Positions 54,119 to 63,685 of a DNA stretch of 64,000 bases are shown here, piece after piece (the stretch's first letter is position 1; every line of letters starts with the position of its first letter). The notes under the pieces are model-generated. The model ran no database searches, had not been told where the DNA came from, and was given only the letters and a program-made list of their open reading frames with translations. The stretch lies in NCBI GenBank assembly GCA_964387025.1, contig CAYLUZ010000004.1, positions 1 to 64,000 of the forward strand, written 5' to 3'. A program made the translations under genes and the position numbers. The DNA comes from PNON01 sp964387025. GTDB taxonomy: Bacteria > Chloroflexota > Anaerolineae > Anaerolineales > Anaerolineaceae.

Positions 54119-56854
54119 TTACTGGCAATTAATAATGCCGCCCGGTTGATTTGAGTTCGGATTGATCAGGTAGTATGGCTGAGAATTTTCCAATATTGCC
54201 ATGAGCACAACAGCGTGATTTTCCCCGGTGCTGAAGGCAAATCCAGGCAGCGAAAGCAGATCAAAATTGAAGTTTCCACCCCGGGCTGTATAGCGTCCTG
54301 ATACGAGCGCACCATCCACATAAATTCGAATGTATACCGTCCCGGTTCCGGCATTTATCTTTTTTGCATAACCGATCGCTTTGCAATTGGCTAAAGATTG
54401 GGTTCCGAAATTACCGGTATGTTTCAAGTCATAGGGATAAATGGGTCTCGGAGTGCTTGTTACGCTGCCCGGTGTATTCGTCTGAGTGGCTGTATTTATT
54501 GCCATTTGGGTTTGTGTTGGTGTTACTGTTCTAGTCGGGGTGCTTGTCAACGTTGATGTTGAAGTGGATGTAGCAGTCGGCGAAATTGTATTTGTAATCG
54601 TTGGTGTGACTGTGTTCGTTTGTGTAGTGGTTGGTGTTTGCGTACTTGTAGGTACCGATACAGGTGTTGACGTATTCGTTGCAGTACTGGTTGCAGTTAG
54701 CGCACCCATTGCACAATTAATCGTTCCACCGGGTTGGTTAGTATTTGGATTGATTAAATAGTATGGTTGTGAGTTTTCAAGGATGGCCATCAAGGTGACG
54801 TTGTGATCCTCTCCGGTTGTGAAGTTATAACCGGGCAAGGTGAGCAGATCAAAATTAAAGGCACCGCCTTTGGCCGTGTATTTTCCTGACCGAAGAACAT
54901 TATCAATGTAAATACGGATATAGACGGTTCCAGTTCCGGCGTCAATTTTCTTCGCATAGCCAATTGCCCTGCAATTAACCGAAGTCTGTGCGCCGAAATT
55001 TCCGTTATGTACGAGGTAATAAGGGTAGGGAGGAGCAGGTGTAGTCGTAGGAGGAATCGTTGTGGCAGTCTGTGTCACAGTACCTGTTGGGGTGATGGTG
55101 GGGGTAACCGGCACATCATTCAGGATGATCAACCCATCCAGGGTGACATAACTCCCGCTGGTATGGATAAACTCGACAGTATGAAGTGCGCTGGGTAGGG
55201 TCGGACTGCTCCATTGCAGGCCGCGATGATCGACAGATGTATGCTGGTTGATTGTTCCATTAGAAATTCCGTCTATGATCACAGTCATTGATCCGGAGTT
55301 TGGATTACCGCGATAAAGGATCTTGAAGCTGGTTCCTGAAAATTGGTAGGAGACCCTGTTTGCAATGGAGGCTGAATAATGCTCAGTATTTTGATATTGG
55401 CCGGCAACGGCCTGGCCAATCCATCCAGTATATTGAAGCGACGCATCAGCATCATCAATGATTGTCTGGGCTGGATTCAATCCGTTCTGTGATACCTGTT
55501 GGGCATAATCATTTAACTGCTGGTTGGGGTATTCGTCGAAGTAGATCGGCAGCGCATCTGTGATCCATATTCCCTGCTGTTGACGTTGAAAGTGAACATG
55601 TGTATAACAATCAGTCCAGCCGGTCTTACCGGATGCGCCGACCGGCCAGCCTTGTTCAACGATAGACCCTTCTGTAAGGTAGGTACTCTTCAGATGCAGG
55701 TAAAGGGTCGAACTGCCGTCATCATGGGATAAAGTAATGCGATTTGCCAGGTTCCGCAGATCGTACCCGCCGCAGGCTGAATATTGTCCGGTCGAATCGG
55801 TTACAGTACCCGTTCGGGCTGCCAGTATCGGCGCTCCTTCCGGGACGGCGAAATCGTAGGCATAATACATCTGGGTGACTTCATGGCTGCCGGTGCTGCC
55901 TGCATCATTGCCCCAGCCCTGGCCAAGATAAACCGTATTCCCGAAAGTCCAGGGAAGTTTATAGCCGGTGCCGTTTCCCGCGGCTAATGGAGCCAGCGCG
56001 GAGAATCGTTCCACTGGGGCATTCACCTCGGATAATAAAGCAGAGATTTCACTATGCAGTTCAACATTTTCTGATGGCTGGCTGTCATTCAAGGTGAGTG
56101 ATGCCGCAACCGTGCTGAACACTTCCTGTGTTTCTTTTGAGACACAATTGGCGCACACCAGGCTGATGATGGAACCATCGTGCGGGACGATAATGCGGAA
56201 GGCTTTCGCCTCAATATTCGATTCGGTGATGTAGTAAAAGCCAGGATTGTTGGCAAGTACATTGGGGCTTGAGGCGTTTTCAAAGATGATACCAGAATTG
56301 ACCAATGATTCAGGAAGATCGGCCAAACCCGAAGGGGAATGGGTTTCGATCCACTCCTGGATGGTCAGTTGGTCCGGATTGGTCAGAACAGAAATGGAGA
56401 TCTCGCTCTTCTCGCCTTCATCGTACTCGCCAAAATGGAAGCTGAGGCTGGAGAGGATGTCTGCTGCCGGTTCCCAGGATTTTGGCTGCAAGTCTGTTGG
56501 ATACAAAAACCCAAAACCATATTGATCATCCCGATATTCCACATATCCATCCGGAAGAATTGATGTGCTGGTTGTGGTCGGGGTTTCAGTTAAGGCTGGC
56601 GGAGATGTGGTCTCAGTGACCTTTGGTGTCGGAAGAATATCTGCCGGAGTTGCAGTGTCTTCAGGTGTTGTTACAGGAACGGTCGGAGAAGGTGTTTCGG
56701 ATGGGGAAACCGGTGGGGTATCCGTGAGGGTCAGATCTGCCGGGGTACTATCGTCCAATTGACGCGCTGAAACAAGCTCCACTGATAAACCTGCAGAAAC
56801 CAGCAGAACCAGGCCTAAAAAACCTGCGATCATCGATCTACGCATCAACTTCAT
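54119..56854 (-). CDS. Secreted M23-type protein with duplicated C-terminal domain (911 aa)
   Basis: A signal peptide (about 1-30) and Thr/Pro linker lead into a YGFGFLYP domain (about 100-250). An M23-like domain follows (about 290-440) with YYAYDFAVPEGAPI, LYLHLKS and THVHFQ. The first zinc His is not in the usual HxxxD position; GSHEVTQMYYAYDF puts it seven residues before the Asp. Then come a CBM-like beta region, and two copies of a roughly 105-residue domain (about 609-714 and 803-911; NFG...GYAKKI-AGTGTVYIRIYID...NSQPYYLINPN) split by a Thr/Ser linker. Confidence 0.85.
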   Translation of the reverse strand: MKLMRRSMIAGFLGLVLLVSAGLSVELVSARQLDDSTPADLTLTDTPPVSPSETPSPTVPVTTPEDTATPADILPTPKVTETTSPPALTETPTTTSTSILPDGYVEYRDDQYGFGFLYPTDLQPKSWEPAADILSSLSFHFGEYDEGEKSEISISVLTNPDQLTIQEWIETHSPSGLADLPESLVNSGIIFENASSPNVLANNPGFYYITESNIEAKAFRIIVPHDGSIISLVCANCVSKETQEVFSTVAASLTLNDSQPSENVELHSEISALLSEVNAPVERFSALAPLAAGNGTGYKLPWTFGNTVYLGQGWGNDAGSTGSHEVTQMYYAYDFAVPEGAPILAARTGTVTDSTGQYSACGGYDLRNLANRITLSHDDGSSTLYLHLKSTYLTEGSIVEQGWPVGASGKTGWTDCYTHVHFQRQQQGIWITDALPIYFDEYPNQQLNDYAQQVSQNGLNPAQTIIDDADASLQYTGWIGQAVAGQYQNTEHYSASIANRVSYQFSGTSFKILYRGNPNSGSMTVIIDGISNGTINQHTSVDHRGLQWSSPTLPSALHTVEFIHTSGSYVTLDGLIILNDVPVTPTITPTGTVTQTATTIPPTTTPAPPYPYYLVHNGNFGAQTSVNCRAIGYAKKIDAGTGTVYIRIYIDNVLRSGKYTAKGGAFNFDLLTLPGYNFTTGEDHNVTLMAILENSQPYYLINPNTNQPGGTINCAMGALTATSTATNTSTPVSVPTSTQTPTTTQTNTVTPTITNTISPTATSTSTSTLTSTPTRTVTPTQTQMAINTATQTNTPGSVTSTPRPIYPYDLKHTGNFGTQSLANCKAIGYAKKINAGTGTVYIRIYVDGALVSGRYTARGGNFNFDLLSLPGFAFSTGENHAVVLMAILENSQPYYLINPNSNQPGGIINCQ

Positions 56855-57027
56855 TGTTTATTAAAATATCGGCAGATGACAGCTATCCCTGAGATGATAG
56901 TACCAAATTAATCATGTGAATCTATGCATGCAGGGAAGTTGTAAGGAAATTGTAATAAAAAATGGCGCGCTCGGTGAGTTCTAACTTCGGGGAGGCTGCG
57001 CACACACAGGAGCAAACGGAGACATAT

Positions 57028-57067
57028 AAAACCCATATTCCGTGACACAAGTTGGAATATGGGCTTT
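57028..57067 (-). terminator. Terminator of the LRR gene
   Basis: On the minus strand CCCATATTCC pairs with GGAATATGGG across a 12-nt loop and is followed by TTTTAT, about 60 bases past the stop at 57123. Confidence 0.75.
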
Positions 57068-57122
57068 ATGAAAAGATGCTTTGTTTATTTGGTTGCTAGA
57101 ATAAATAGATGCAAAAGTGGGT

Positions 57123-59363
57123 TCAGTCGATCATGTTTTCAATTCCACCAATAATACTTATCTTCTTATCCTGGGCACCATCACTAAAGCGGAAGCTATA
57201 TTCATTGGGTAATAACTCCATGTTCTGGATGAATGGTTTCCAACCACCGGCATAATATTTCACACAATTACCGCTTACAGAATTGACCAGGCCGGTTTGG
57301 AAAATTACAACAGGATCGATCACAGCATCCTGCGGCTTATCATTCGAACTGCCTGCGTATTTCATGCGGAAACTATAACTGTTTGGCAATAATTCCTTGC
57401 TTACTGTGCCTGAAGCTGTCACTCCAAAGTCTTTCCAACCACCGGCATAATATAGTACAGTTCCAGTATCGAGTGGATTACCTGCATGATCAATCAATTC
57501 TACAGTTACATTTATGGTTTGGAACACAACCGTTGTGTCAAGCGCGATATCCTGTGATTTGTCATTTGAACTACCAGCGTACTTCATACGGAAGCTATAG
57601 CTGTTAGGTAATAACTCCTTGCTGACTGTGCCTAAAGTTGTTATACCAAAATCTTTCCAACCACCGGCATAGTAAAGTACCGTTCCATTATCAAGAGGAT
57701 GTCCAGTATGGTCATTTAATTGAACAGTTGCATTCAATGTCTGAAATACGACTGTTGAATCCAGTGCAATATCTTGTTGTTTATCATTCGAAGCCCCGCC
57801 ATATTTCATGCGGAAACTGTATGTATTTGGCAATAGTTCCTTGGTAGCCAATCCATCCAAAGTTGTTCCAAAGGGCTGCCAGCCGCCTGCGTAATAGAGT
57901 ACCGTTCCTGTATCAAGATAATTACCGGTGCTATCTAAGAACAGGGTAGTAACATTGACTGTCTCGAAGGTCACAATTGAATCACTGGAGATATCCTGGG
58001 ATTTGTTCAATACTCCTCCGGCATACTTCATCCGAAAGGTTAGCGTGCCTTTTGAGCTCGGGATATCTGTGTTCATTAATCCGTTGACGTCTGTGCTTCC
58101 AGGGATCGCTTTCCAACCGTGATCATAATACTGAACTGTACCGCCAGCTAATCCCTGACCGGTACTATCCAAAAACTTGATGGTGGCTGTCTCCGCATTA
58201 GGGCAGGCAACACCTGTTCCGGTAACGTATGGGATTGAATATAACCAAATTTGGAACCCTTCACTTTGAGGTTCGCAAAGGTCATTGTTTTGAAAGAAGA
58301 ACACTTGAAGTTGAGTTAATTGGGTAAATGTCTCCGGTACACTCCCGCTCAAAAGATTATCATTAATAAAAAATGAGGAGAGATTGGTCAATTGGCCAAG
58401 CTCAGCAGGGATTGCATCACTAAACTGGTTATAGCTTATATCCATTACCGAAAGATTGGATAAATTTCCTAATTCAGGCGGGATAACACCGCTCAGTTGG
58501 TTATTGGACATAGTGAGATTGGTCAAGTTAGTCAGGTTACCAAATTCAGATGGGATGCTTCCGGTTATTCCGTTATAGTCGAGACCAAGGACTAAGAGAC
58601 TTGCGAGATTCCCTAATTCTGTAGGAATTGTTCCGCTCAAACCTGTTGAAGATAGGTCGAGATCGGTTAAATTAACAAGATTGCCTAGTTTTGGCGGAAT
58701 GCCTCCGCTAAAATTATTTGAACTGAGCCATAAATAAGTAAGATTAGTGAGGTTACCGATTTCAGGTGGGATGTTACCGGATAGTTGATTCAAACTCAAA
58801 AATAATTGTGTGAGATTGGAAAGGCTACCCAATTGTATCGGAATGGATCCTGTCAGATAATTTACATGAAGGTCCAGAATATTTAGAGCCGGTAAGTTTC
58901 CCAGTTCTGGAGGTATCGTTCCGGTCAATTCATTGCTTCCTAAATATAGCTCTGTCAGGTTGGTTAGGTTGCCGATTTCCATTGGAATTGAACCAGTCAG
59001 GGTATTCATCATCAGATTAAGTATATTAAGATTGACCAAACTTCCGATCTCGGGTGGAATGCTACCGGTGAGATTGTTTTCTCGCAGGTTGAGACTTACT
59101 ACATTACCATCTTCACAGGTAACCCCGAACCAATCGCAGGGCGAGTCTGTTTCTAGCCAATTCGTATGATCGATCCAGGACGTTCCATTGGTACTTAAAT
59201 AAAACATCTCCAGAGCATCGCGTTCACTAAGCTGATCTGCCTGGTAATTCTGATGAATAGTGGATGCCAGAACGGTGTTGACACCTGCTCCGGATGCAAA
59301 AAAGCTGATGGTTAGTAAAATGGCAAGAATTAAATAGCTGAATTTCTTGATTCGCCTGTTCAT
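57123..59363 (-). CDS. Secreted plant-type LRR protein with YYAGGW repeats
   Basis: The start is ATG 59363 (GGAGGG seven bases upstream), giving 746 residues. A signal peptide (about 1-31) and an N-cap (LSTNGTSWIDHTNWLETDSPCDWFGVTC) are followed by about 12 leucine-rich repeats of 24 residues of the GxIPxxLGNL kind, as in plant receptor LRRs. The C-terminal half (about 390-746) has four full copies and one short copy of a roughly 75-residue unit marked by GTVLYYAGGWK, ELLPNSYSFRMKY and DIALD. Both halves are typical of cell-surface binding; no catalytic motif is seen. Confidence 0.88.
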   Translation of the reverse strand: MNRRIKKFSYLILAILLTISFFASGAGVNTVLASTIHQNYQADQLSERDALEMFYLSTNGTSWIDHTNWLETDSPCDWFGVTCEDGNVVSLNLRENNLTGSIPPEIGSLVNLNILNLMMNTLTGSIPMEIGNLTNLTELYLGSNELTGTIPPELGNLPALNILDLHVNYLTGSIPIQLGSLSNLTQLFLSLNQLSGNIPPEIGNLTNLTYLWLSSNNFSGGIPPKLGNLVNLTDLDLSSTGLSGTIPTELGNLASLLVLGLDYNGITGSIPSEFGNLTNLTNLTMSNNQLSGVIPPELGNLSNLSVMDISYNQFSDAIPAELGQLTNLSSFFINDNLLSGSVPETFTQLTQLQVFFFQNNDLCEPQSEGFQIWLYSIPYVTGTGVACPNAETATIKFLDSTGQGLAGGTVQYYDHGWKAIPGSTDVNGLMNTDIPSSKGTLTFRMKYAGGVLNKSQDISSDSIVTFETVNVTTLFLDSTGNYLDTGTVLYYAGGWQPFGTTLDGLATKELLPNTYSFRMKYGGASNDKQQDIALDSTVVFQTLNATVQLNDHTGHPLDNGTVLYYAGGWKDFGITTLGTVSKELLPNSYSFRMKYAGSSNDKSQDIALDTTVVFQTINVTVELIDHAGNPLDTGTVLYYAGGWKDFGVTASGTVSKELLPNSYSFRMKYAGSSNDKPQDAVIDPVVIFQTGLVNSVSGNCVKYYAGGWKPFIQNMELLPNEYSFRFSDGAQDKKISIIGGIENMID

Positions 59364-59567
59364 ATAACCCTCCATTGAATGATTTATTTAATGATAAGAG
59401 TGAAAATTATTGGTGTCAAATGAATTATCGAGAGATGTCATCAATAAATCGTCTTCTCTTTTTAATGTTCCTGAGTGTATCACGAAAACTAGTGGAAATT
59501 AGAAAACAGCGACCTGCGGTCAAATGACGCGCTCGGTGAGGACACCGGCGTGAACGGAGGAATATAT

Positions 59568-61340
59568 CTAATTTTGGATATTCATTGAATTTGCTCCGGT
59601 AATATAATTTACAACTTTAATAATCTGCTCTTCTAAGTCAGTTTTCCCCCAATCCGGTTTATTTTCAACTACTGTGAGTGCTATTTTTACCTTATCTGGA
59701 TTTTCAATGGATAAATCGTTTTTCACGATCATTTTATAATAATCAGAAAATATATTAGTTGTCCTTTCCAAGGAATAAGAAGGATGAACTTTTTTAACAC
59801 TTAATCTAAATGTTTCGTAATCTATATAATTTTCAATTTCTCGACCTTGTGTAATCCAGACTATCCCCCCTTCAGTCTCAATTTCATCAAAAATTCTTTG
59901 TTTTGTTTTATTAATTCTTTTTCCCGCATTATCTTTATCACTATCAATGATAATGATCACATTACGATTCAATCTTCTGAGAGAAATAAAATTATCTACC
60001 CTTTCACATTCGATTATATCTTTTGGTGTTGTATGACATAATAATCTACCACCATAAAACATAATTGAATAATGAATACCTTCTATTAGGTTAGGGTTTT
60101 TTCGATTAATCCAATAATTAACTAGAATTCTATCTGATGGTCCTTCTACCCAAATTATTGAATTAGCTTGCATTAAGTCAGATGCTTTGTATCCTATCTC
60201 AGCACAAGTGCTATATTTTTCATGATCTGTTTTTATATGCCTTATTCTTGTACTACCATTTATCAACTCCGCATGGAAAATATTTGCATTTGAGTAATCT
60301 AAGAATGTTGATGAGTGGGTGGTAATAATATATTGATTATCCGTGTTTTCATCCAAGTACTTTATAAATTTCTTCTGCAAGGTAGGGTGTAAATGTACTT
60401 CAGGTTCATCAATACACACTAAAGCATTATTTAGAATTGTAGCTGAAGAAACCATGATTATTAGTTCATGAATTCCTGTGCCTAAATTTTCTAGAGGTAA
60501 AATTTTATTTTGATGATGTACGAGAATTGTTCGTTTATCATTTGGAATTTCTATTTTCACATCGTTTATTCCTGTTACATCTTGAAGAAACCCATTAATT
60601 TTCGCAAATTTATCTTTATCTTGGTTATACTGTTGCGGATCAATAAGAACGGGATTTTGCAATCGATTTAGTTTTTCGATTAAACCTGTACCGCTATTAT
60701 CCCAATTTGGATTTTTTGTATCTGGTTCTCTAATTTCCCTATTTGCATAAATAATTTCGATTTTAGTCTGTACAAATTGTGCAGGAGAGATTCTACTAAT
60801 TATGGAACTAACCGTTTTAATTACGTCTCCACCCCTCATTCCAAGCATTTCACTTTGGATATTCTCCCAATCGATAGGGCTTAAGGATTTATCTTGAATT
60901 ACTGTATTTATGTAATCTGGAGATAATTTTATGAGATTATTTCATTCTGTCTGATAAATAAACCAATTTTCATCCTGGTTTAAATTTATACTTTTTGTTG
61001 TTAGAAGTTTAATAGCTTTAGCCTTAATTTCAGGATTAAATTTATCAAAACTTTCTATTATTTTTTGATAATTCTCTCCACCTTTCATCATACACAACCC
61101 AAAAATTATTTTTCGGTTATCATCAAGCTTATATTTTTCTAGGTTTACAATTTTTGAAAATGTCTGTCCACTTTTTATACTTTCGATGAATATTCTATAT
61201 CGTATGTTGATAAAATTTAATATGTTGGATTTTTCAGTATTGTTCTGGCCAATGATAATATTTAGTTTTGACAGTGGTCCGAAATATTGAATTTCATCCC
61301 CGAAACCTCTATAACCACTTAAAGCAATTCCTTCTATCAT
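59568..61340 (-). pseudogene. Inactivated OLD-family ATPase/TOPRIM nuclease
   Basis: The two open pieces (61340-60942 and 60848-59568) are in one frame, split only by a TGA at 60942-60944 (codon 133). The protein would be 590 residues. An N-terminal ATPase has a Walker A region GQNNTEKSN, in which E36 replaces the essential Gly. Walker B is CIDEPEVHLHP, followed by TTHSS. A C-terminal TOPRIM has VEGPSDR and IIDSDKDN. OLD proteins are nucleases of phage origin used in phage defence. Both lesions are G-to-A changes (GGA to GAA, and most simply TGG to TGA). The ribosome site GAGGGGAATT remains. The gene is more AT-rich than its surroundings. No SECIS-like fold follows the TGA. Confidence 0.82.
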
Positions 61341-61516
61341 AATTCCCCTCCTGAAATTGTTCTATCTTAATATTATCGTTCACACCAGGTTATGATCAGC
61401 CCCCACGAATTTGTACAGAGGGTACACCGGGCACATTCTTTATCCTAGGTCTCGCTGTTAATGCTGGTCTTCTCTTGCTTACAGATAGACCTCGCTTTAC
61501 GGTAAATTACATAAAA

Positions 61517-62149
61517 CTATTTATACAATAACGCTTCGATATTCAGCAGGTTGTTCGCCAGTGCAGCCAGGGTGGTTTTGGCTGCCCCGATGTTGGTGTC
61601 TATAGCGGTGATGGCTGTTCCCAGCCGGGCAGACATGTTTTCGGCAAGCGCGGCATCCACCGGTGCAATGGCAGCTTTCAAATTCTCCAAGCGTTTGGGG
61701 GTATCCACCAGGGCAACCTTCGCTCCTGAAACATCGGCATTCGCCAGGGCAACCTGTGCCGCCTGGATCTCGCTCATCGCGCGCAGTAATTCAACGTGGG
61801 TAAGGGCAGCCGATAATTCAGTCTGTAGATCGGTGTTTTTACTTTTCAAATCGGCGATCTGCGAGTTTGCAGTGGTCAGTTCACCGCTTAGAGTGCTCGC
61901 CTTTTTGTCCAGGTCGGCTGCCTGCAGGCTGATAGCTTTATAAGAAGCATTCAGCGGCTGGAAGCGCACAAAGTGATCCGTTAAAAAACCGGCCAGGAAA
62001 AGCAATACCACTACGCCGAGTCCGATCAATCCCAATCGCAGCCACCTTGGCATTTTACGGGGTGGCACGGGGGTGGCGGTGGTTTCTACAGCTTCAGCTT
62101 CGGGTGTCTTTACCTCATCAGGTTGGGTGGGAGTTTGTTCTGTTTCCAT
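61517..62149 (-). CDS. Single-pass membrane protein with coiled coil (210 aa)
   Basis: A cytoplasmic N-terminus with a Thr/Pro/Glu stretch is followed by one helix (about 36-56; LGLIGLGVVVLLFLAGFL), a coiled coil (about 72-120; AADLDKKASTLSGELTTANSQIADLKSKNTDLQTEL) and an Ala-rich helical end. I do not recognise a family. Anchored coiled coils of this sort often act as spacers or scaffolds in the envelope. AGAGG lies upstream of the ATG. Confidence 0.7.
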   Translation of the reverse strand: METEQTPTQPDEVKTPEAEAVETTATPVPPRKMPRWLRLGLIGLGVVVLLFLAGFLTDHFVRFQPLNASYKAISLQAADLDKKASTLSGELTTANSQIADLKSKNTDLQTELSAALTHVELLRAMSEIQAAQVALANADVSGAKVALVDTPKRLENLKAAIAPVDAALAENMSARLGTAITAIDTNIGAAKTTLAALANNLLNIEALLYK

Positions 62150-62381
62150 CGAATTCCTCTTCTTTCAATTTGGCGTGAATGCATGCCGGTATGTAGTTTG
62201 ATTTTACAGCGGTAGACCATGCAGCGCAAATGATATTACCTAGGGGCAAGCCTACTTAATTGCCTTGACGGGGTGAGGGGGTATAGTATGCCTCCCGGCC
62301 AAGGCTTTGACCTGGAACATAACGGACAAGGAATCAAGTTCTGTTTATATACATATTTTCTAACTTTTCAATCAAAACACA

Positions 62382-62825
62382 CTATTGCCGCGCTTGTATA
62401 GCTTTAGCAAGAAGCTCAATCAATTCTTTATCTCTTATATATTCGAACAGTTTCGAATTAATATGATCCTTTGAATCTGTCCACGGGCCATCTTTCCGCC
62501 GTTCCTCGGGTTCATCCAAGTATCGAGGAATAATGTGGGCATGCAAAGTTGGATCTGAATTTCCCATAATCGCATAGTTAATACGATATGCACCGGTTAC
62601 TTCAATCAATGCATCTCCGATCAATGCCATATCACATAAAAATTCTGTTTGCCTTTGTTTGTCTAGCGAGTTAAGACTATCTACTACTGGATCGGATTTA
62701 AGAATGGAATAACCACGTAAATATTGCATCCCGCATAATACAACCTGGCCTGACATAACTTTGCAAACATAGGCAGAATTCGTTAGAACTCTTGCTGCTA
62801 CATCTTTTCGGTGGGTATTTAACAT
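62382..62825 (-). CDS. HIT-family hydrolase
   Basis: The HIT signature is near the middle: NYAIMGNSDPTLHAHIIPRY (about 84-103), with the His-x-His pair. The 147 residues are one HIT domain plus a short helical tail. HIT proteins cleave nucleoside phosphoramidates or dinucleoside polyphosphates; the substrate is unknown. It lies 90 bases from the GNAT gene on the same strand. Confidence 0.82.
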   Translation of the reverse strand: MLNTHRKDVAARVLTNSAYVCKVMSGQVVLCGMQYLRGYSILKSDPVVDSLNSLDKQRQTEFLCDMALIGDALIEVTGAYRINYAIMGNSDPTLHAHIIPRYLDEPEERRKDGPWTDSKDHINSKLFEYIRDKELIELLAKAIQARQ

Positions 62826-62915
62826 AATGAAAGCTAATCATCCTTTCTAATGGAACCTGGCGGATGCGTATCCAACTCCAGGACAGCGGTATTTCTAATG
62901 TGAAAGATCCTGACA

Positions 62916-63443
62916 CTATCCTTTCAGAAGCTCCAATTCACAAACATCATGCAGATACATGCTTCCCCTAAACATGGTTTCTTCCTTCCCAACTTTTTTG
63001 AATCCGAACTTTTCCAGTAATCTTTTACAATTGCTATTTTCGATATAAACAATGCCAATTATTTTATTTACTTCCATATTGTTTCGGGCAAATTCAATAA
63101 TCGCCTCTACGGCTTCTGCCATATATCCTTTTCCGTTATACTGCTGCATCAGCTCAAAGCCTATTTCAACTTCATTCTTTTTTCTATCCCAATTATGGAA
63201 TCCACAAGTGCCCATTTTTTTATTTTCAAGTTTGTCAATGAGTACCCACCTGCTTTGATTTCTTGGGTCTTTCATATTGTAAAATTCAATCAGGTCATCA
63301 GCCTGTTCAATATCTGTCATAGGTTCTTCGTCATACAGATATTTATTAATAAAATCATTTTGGAATTCTTCGAAAATAAATTCCCGGTCATTCTGATCAA
63401 TGCTCTTTAAAAGCAAACGCTTTGTTTCAATATTCACAAACAT
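62916..63443 (-). CDS. GNAT N-acetyltransferase (RimJ/RimL-like)
   Basis: The first strand TKRLLLKSIDQND and the acetyl-CoA-loop region QQYNGKGYMAEAVEAIIEFA, together with the late NSNCKRLLEKFGFKKVG, place it in the RimJ/RimL-type GNAT group. The usual Q/R-x-x-G-x-G/A is QQYNGKGY. It could acetylate a protein or a small molecule. GGAGGGATC precedes the ATG. Confidence 0.88.
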   Translation of the reverse strand: MFVNIETKRLLLKSIDQNDREFIFEEFQNDFINKYLYDEEPMTDIEQADDLIEFYNMKDPRNQSRWVLIDKLENKKMGTCGFHNWDRKKNEVEIGFELMQQYNGKGYMAEAVEAIIEFARNNMEVNKIIGIVYIENSNCKRLLEKFGFKKVGKEETMFRGSMYLHDVCELELLKG

Positions 63444-63482
63444 GATCCCTCCAATAATTACTATTATGCGCCGAAGATGTCT

Positions 63483-63617
63483 CCCGAACGGCAGGTGTTA
63501 TCGGCAAGGGCGGAATTTTGCGGAAGAAGCCACCAGATGCTGAATCCAATTTTTGGAGCCACTTCCCCGAAAGTGTGGGCGAATGCCCGCACTTGTCCGG
63601 TGCACGCGGTGTTAGGC
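63483..63617 (-). repeat. Integron attC-like or REP-like palindromic region
   Basis: On the minus strand the segment begins GCCTAAC, a perfect RYYYAAC core, and ends GTTCGGG, a poor GTTRRRY. At its centre a 10-bp hairpin (AAGTGTGGGC/GCCCGCACTT, 63571-63594) has one T-G pair and loop GAAT. It lies between the end of one gene and the ribosome site of the next, as integron cassettes do. The weak right core makes the call uncertain. Confidence 0.3.
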
Positions 63618-63685
63618 GTTTTACTCGGGAAATGAACATAATCTGCAATTCCCGAGCTTCTCGATTTTTCAGTGTTACTCTGGCT

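Noticed and set aside
54486..54761. Val-rich plus-strand ORF
   Set aside because: It is the antisense of the Thr/Ser linker of the M23 protein; repetitive ACN codons read as GTN on the other strand.
56966..59540. 13-base repeat CGCGCTCGGTGAG at 56966 and 59528
   Set aside because: Both copies lie upstream of minus-strand surface genes, but the match is short, the flanks differ, and it could be chance or a dispersed repeat.
60942..60944. The TGA in the OLD nuclease as a second selenocysteine codon
   Set aside because: No hairpin of the right kind follows, OLD proteins have no redox Cys there, and the Walker A lesion shows that the gene is dead.
61350..61530. Short plus-strand frame with a hydrophobic stretch (GTFFILGLAVNAGLLLL)
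   Set aside because: No start codon, no ribosome site and no family match. It may be a relic of a membrane protein but cannot be supported.
62260..62300. GGGGTGAGGGGG/TATAGT as a promoter or REP element
   Set aside because: The spacing from TTGACG to TATAGT is only 11 bases, and no paired arm typical of the REP-like element is present.
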